From Verrucomicrobiota bacterium (GTDB lineage Bacteria > Verrucomicrobiota > Verrucomicrobiia > Opitutales > Opitutaceae): a DNA stretch of 8,151 bases. This document shows, in pieces, positions 5,772 through 8,151 of the stretch. Where the stretch lies: assembly GCA_030832235.1 (NCBI GenBank), contig JAURJO010000318.1, positions 1 through 8,151 on the forward strand, given 5' to 3'. The notes below the pieces were generated by a model that did not search any database, had not been told where the DNA came from, and saw nothing but the letters and a program-made list of their open reading frames with translations. The position numbers were made by a program, and so were the translations under genes. Numbering within the stretch: the first letter of the stretch is position 1; each line of letters begins with the position of its first letter.

Positions 5772-6935
5772 ATGAAAAACGTCCGCCTCGGGATCGTCGG
5801 TCTGGGCAACATCGGCCGGTTCCACACCGGGTACCTGCTGGAGAACAAGGTCTCGCGCTGCACGCTGGCGGCGGTGAGCGACGCCTTCGCGCCGAGTCTC
5901 GAGTCGTTCAAGGGCAAACCCGGGGTGAAGACGTACGCCGACGCGAGCGAGATGATCCGCTCGGGCGAGATCGACGCGATCGTCATCGCCACGCCGCACT
6001 TCCTGCACACCTCACTCGGCATCGAGGCCCTGAAGGCCGGGCTGCACGTGATGGTCGAAAAGCCGATCTCCGCCCACAAGGCAGACGCCGAGCGTCTGAT
6101 CGCGGTGGCGAAGGAGCGGCCGAAGCAGGTCTTCGCGGGCATGTTCCAGATGCGCGTCGAGCCGCGCTACCTGAAGCTCCGGAATCTCATCCGCAACGGT
6201 GACCTCGGCGAGATCGTGCGCGTGAACTGGATCATCACCGACTGGTTCCGCACCGAGGCCTACTACGCGAGCGGCGGCTGGCGCGCGACGTGGAAGGGCG
6301 AGGGCGGCGGCGTGCTGCTCAACCAGTGCCTGCACCAGCTGGACATGCTCCACTGCCTCTGCGGCATGCCCGCGCGCGTGCGCGGTTTCTGCCAGCTCGG
6401 CCGGTTCCACAACATCGAGGTCGAGGACAACATCACGACCTACCTCGAGTGGGCCAACGGCGCCACCGGCGTGTTCATCTCGTCCACCGGCGAGTCCCCG
6501 GGCACCAACCGCTTCGAGATCTGCGGGACGCGCGGCAAGGTCGTGCTCGAGAACAACCGGATCACCTTCACGCGCAACGACGCCGACATGATCGAGTTCA
6601 GCCGCACGTCGAAGAGCGGTTTCGCCAAGCCCGAGGTCTGGAACGTCGAGATCCCGTTCGACAACGCCGGCAACCCGCACTGCACGCTGATCCAGAACTT
6701 CGTCGATTCCATCCTCGACGGTTCGCCGCTCATCGCGCCGGGTGCCGAGGGCATGGGCTCGGTCGAGCTCGCCAACGTCCTGCTCTACTCGTCGCTCATC
6801 AACCAGAACGTCGAGCTGCCCATGGACAGCGCCGCCTGGGAGAAGAAGCTCAACGAGCTGATCGCCAACTCGCGGCACGAGAAGAAGGTCGTGCAGCAGG
6901 TAGCGGAGGACTTCACGAAGTCCTTCCGCCGCTGA
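5772..6935 (+). CDS. Gfo/Idh/MocA family NAD(P)-dependent oxidoreductase
   Basis: A 387-residue cytoplasmic dehydrogenase, a usual length for the family. The N-terminal Rossmann domain (about residues 4-122) shows GIVGLGNIG (7-15) for dinucleotide binding, then VIATPHFLH (71-79) and the family signature EKP at 96-98, whose lysine is normally catalytic. The C-terminal alpha/beta domain carries GGGVLLNQCLHQLDML (178-193), the expected active-site segment with His188 and Asp191. Members oxidise or reduce sugars, polyols, inositols or sugar acids; the exact substrate cannot be told. The ATG at 5772 is chosen because the Rossmann strand begins three residues later; the frame is open further upstream but that part lacks homology-like character and runs into the receptor gene. 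No clear ribosome binding site is visible. There is no Tat or Sec signal, unlike many secreted family members in this phylum. Confidence 0.92.
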   Translation: MKNVRLGIVGLGNIGRFHTGYLLENKVSRCTLAAVSDAFAPSLESFKGKPGVKTYADASEMIRSGEIDAIVIATPHFLHTSLGIEALKAGLHVMVEKPISAHKADAERLIAVAKERPKQVFAGMFQMRVEPRYLKLRNLIRNGDLGEIVRVNWIITDWFRTEAYYASGGWRATWKGEGGGVLLNQCLHQLDMLHCLCGMPARVRGFCQLGRFHNIEVEDNITTYLEWANGATGVFISSTGESPGTNRFEICGTRGKVVLENNRITFTRNDADMIEFSRTSKSGFAKPEVWNVEIPFDNAGNPHCTLIQNFVDSILDGSPLIAPGAEGMGSVELANVLLYSSLINQNVELPMDSAAWEKKLNELIANSRHEKKVVQQVAEDFTKSFRR

Positions 6936-6951
6936 CGAAGGGCGGACTTCC

Positions 6952-7200
6952 GTGCCTCTCCCGCGCGAGGAAGCCTGGTTCCCGGCCAAGCGTTACGGCT
7001 GGGGCTGGGGTGTGCCTTGCCGTTGGCAAGGTTGGACGGTTTTCGCCGCCTATTTAGCGACCTTGATCACCGCGGCCATTGTCGCCGGCCGCCGGACCGG
7101 CTGGTACATCCTCACCGTCCTCGCCGCGAGCGCGCTGCTTGTGGCGATCTGCTGGTGGAAGGGCGAGCGGCCGCAGTGGCGTTGGGGCGGGGACGAGTAA
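6952..7200 (+). CDS. Small two-helix membrane protein with PAKRYGWGWG motif
   Basis: An 82-residue protein with a GTG start, 16 bp after the dehydrogenase stop and preceded by GAAGGGCGGA, a plausible ribosome binding site. Residues 9-28 read WFPAKRYGWGWGVPCRWQGW, an aromatic and basic N-terminal motif that I recall from short uncharacterised membrane proteins of many Gram-negative bacteria. Two transmembrane segments follow at about 28-46 and 50-69, then CWWKGERPQWRWG (67-79), a second tryptophan-rich motif. The tight spacing suggests co-transcription with the dehydrogenase, though this may be coincidental. The last 89 bases overlap the 3' end of the converging methyltransferase gene. No function is known to me. 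A later start would remove the conserved motif, so the GTG is preferred. Confidence 0.75.
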   Translation: MPLPREEAWFPAKRYGWGWGVPCRWQGWTVFAAYLATLITAAIVAGRRTGWYILTVLAASALLVAICWWKGERPQWRWGGDE

Positions 7201-8137
7201 TTGTGCCTGGCGCCGCCAATGCCGCGGCGCGGAAAACGACCACGCAATCGCTGCCGTCCTGCGTCGGCAGCCATTCGGGCCGCAGGGCGGCGAACTCGCG
7301 GTTAATCGCGGCGTGCAGGCCCCCCACCTCGATCGCGAGCACGCCGTGCGGCGCGAGACGGGTCGCCGCCTGGCGGATGAGCTTCCGAATGATCACGAGG
7401 CCGTCACGGCCGCCGTCGTGCGCCATCCGCGGCTCCGCCGCGAACTCGGGCGCCTGGGTGTCGACGTGCGCGCTGGGTTCGTAGGGTGGGTTGCTGATGA
7501 TCAGGTCGTAGGTCGCCGGCGGCACGGCATCGAACACGTCGCTACGGAAAAGTTGCACGCGATCCGTGAGGCCGTGCTCGCGCACGTTCACGCGGGCGAC
7601 GTCGAGCGCATCCGTGGACAGGTCGCACGCGTCGACTTGCGCCTCCGGAAATCCGTGGGCCAGCAGGATCGCGAGGCAGCCCGAGCCCGTGCAGACGTCC
7701 ACGGCGCGGCGCACGCGCGTCTCCCGCGGCAGACAAGCGGCCAGGGCGCCGGGGATGAGTTCCAAAAAATAGCTGCGCGGGATGATCACGCGTTCGTCGA
7801 CGAAGAACCGGTGCGGCCCGAGCCACGCCTCGCGGGTCAGGTAGGCCGCGGGCACGCGGTCGACCACGCGTCGGCGGAAGACAGCCTCCAGCCGCGCCCG
7901 CTCCCCTGTTTTTAGCGAGCGCCGCAGCACGTCGGGACCGCTCTCGAGTGGCAGCTCGAGCGTGCGCAAAATGAGATAGAGCGCCTCGTCGTGCGCGTCG
8001 GTCGCCACCTGGCCGAGGGCGACGCCGGTTTTTTCCAGGAGCTCGGTGGCGAAGGCCAGCCAGGCGCCGGGCGTGGCGAGCCCCGCGGCGCCCGCGAGCG
8101 GATCAGCGGCGGGCCGCCTCATCGGGTGCCACGACAT
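7112..8137 (-). CDS. prmB: Ribosomal protein L3 N5-glutamine methyltransferase
   Basis: A 341-residue SAM-dependent methyltransferase of the HemK/PrmC superfamily, expected to methylate a glutamine of ribosomal protein L3 during 50S assembly. The PrmB subtype is supported by the segment at 94-128 (RVPAAYLTREAWLGPHRFFV, followed by DERVIIPRS), which I recall as nearly the same in E. coli PrmB. Motif I for SAM binding is DVCTGSGCLAI (147-157), an acidic CDLS follows at 171-174, and the catalytic signature is NPPYE (216-220). The core ends near residue 308; the remaining 33 residues are rich in Arg, Ala, Pro and Ser and lie mostly opposite the small membrane gene, so they are probably a read-on tail. 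The start at 8137 is tentative: ATG at 8122 is an alternative and neither has a clear ribosome binding site. Confidence 0.9.
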   Translation of the reverse strand: MSWHPMRRPAADPLAGAAGLATPGAWLAFATELLEKTGVALGQVATDAHDEALYLILRTLELPLESGPDVLRRSLKTGERARLEAVFRRRVVDRVPAAYLTREAWLGPHRFFVDERVIIPRSYFLELIPGALAACLPRETRVRRAVDVCTGSGCLAILLAHGFPEAQVDACDLSTDALDVARVNVREHGLTDRVQLFRSDVFDAVPPATYDLIISNPPYEPSAHVDTQAPEFAAEPRMAHDGGRDGLVIIRKLIRQAATRLAPHGVLAIEVGGLHAAINREFAALRPEWLPTQDGSDCVVVFRAAALAAPGTITRPRPNATAAARPSTSRSPQAARSRRGR

Positions 8138-8151
8138 GCGCGTGGTTCTGG

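Noticed and set aside
7079..7915. A 278-residue plus-strand frame opposite prmB
   Set aside because: It is a shadow of the methyltransferase coding sequence, with no motif or family resemblance.

Overview
This 8.15 kb, high-GC window looks like a chromosomal segment from a Verrucomicrobiota bacterium, most likely of the Opitutaceae type. I infer this from the very long TonB-dependent receptor with an N-terminal carboxypeptidase-like domain, the style of the MFS and Gfo/Idh/MocA proteins, and gaps filled with CACGGAT-type and TGTAGCC-type repeats. I could not run a search, so the taxonomy is inference. No rRNA, tRNA, CRISPR array or intact mobile element is visible.

Layout. Positions 1-246 (+) are the C-terminal end of an MFS transporter. 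Positions 247-625 are a repeat-filled gap. Positions 626-1576 (+) encode a secreted SGNH-fold hydrolase-like protein. Positions 1577-2470 are a roughly 0.9 kb gap packed with degenerate repeats and one sequence that looks like an insertion-sequence end. Positions 2471-5632 (-) encode a TonB-dependent outer-membrane receptor. A 139-bp divergent promoter region (5633-5771) separates it from a Gfo/Idh/MocA oxidoreductase at 5772-6935 (+). A small two-helix membrane protein follows 16 bp later (6952-7200, +). A PrmB-type ribosomal protein L3 glutamine methyltransferase (7112-8137, -) converges on the small membrane gene and overlaps its 3' end by 89 bp.

How the genes may fit together. The MFS transporter, secreted hydrolase, TonB receptor and Gfo/Idh/MocA dehydrogenase together suggest uptake and oxidation of a carbohydrate or polyol. 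They are not one operon, and the substrate cannot be read from the sequence. prmB is housekeeping.

The most unusual part is the non-coding DNA. A composite repeat of about 260-275 bp (module A then module B, always in the same orientation) occurs complete at 285-545 and 2187-2460, truncated at 1697-1903, and as module B alone at 2069-2186. Module B opens with TGTAGCC followed by a hairpin whose stem sequence changes between copies while pairing is kept. The two complete B copies also keep an ungapped 39-codon frame on the minus strand. These look like diverged members of a dispersed repeat family of unknown function.
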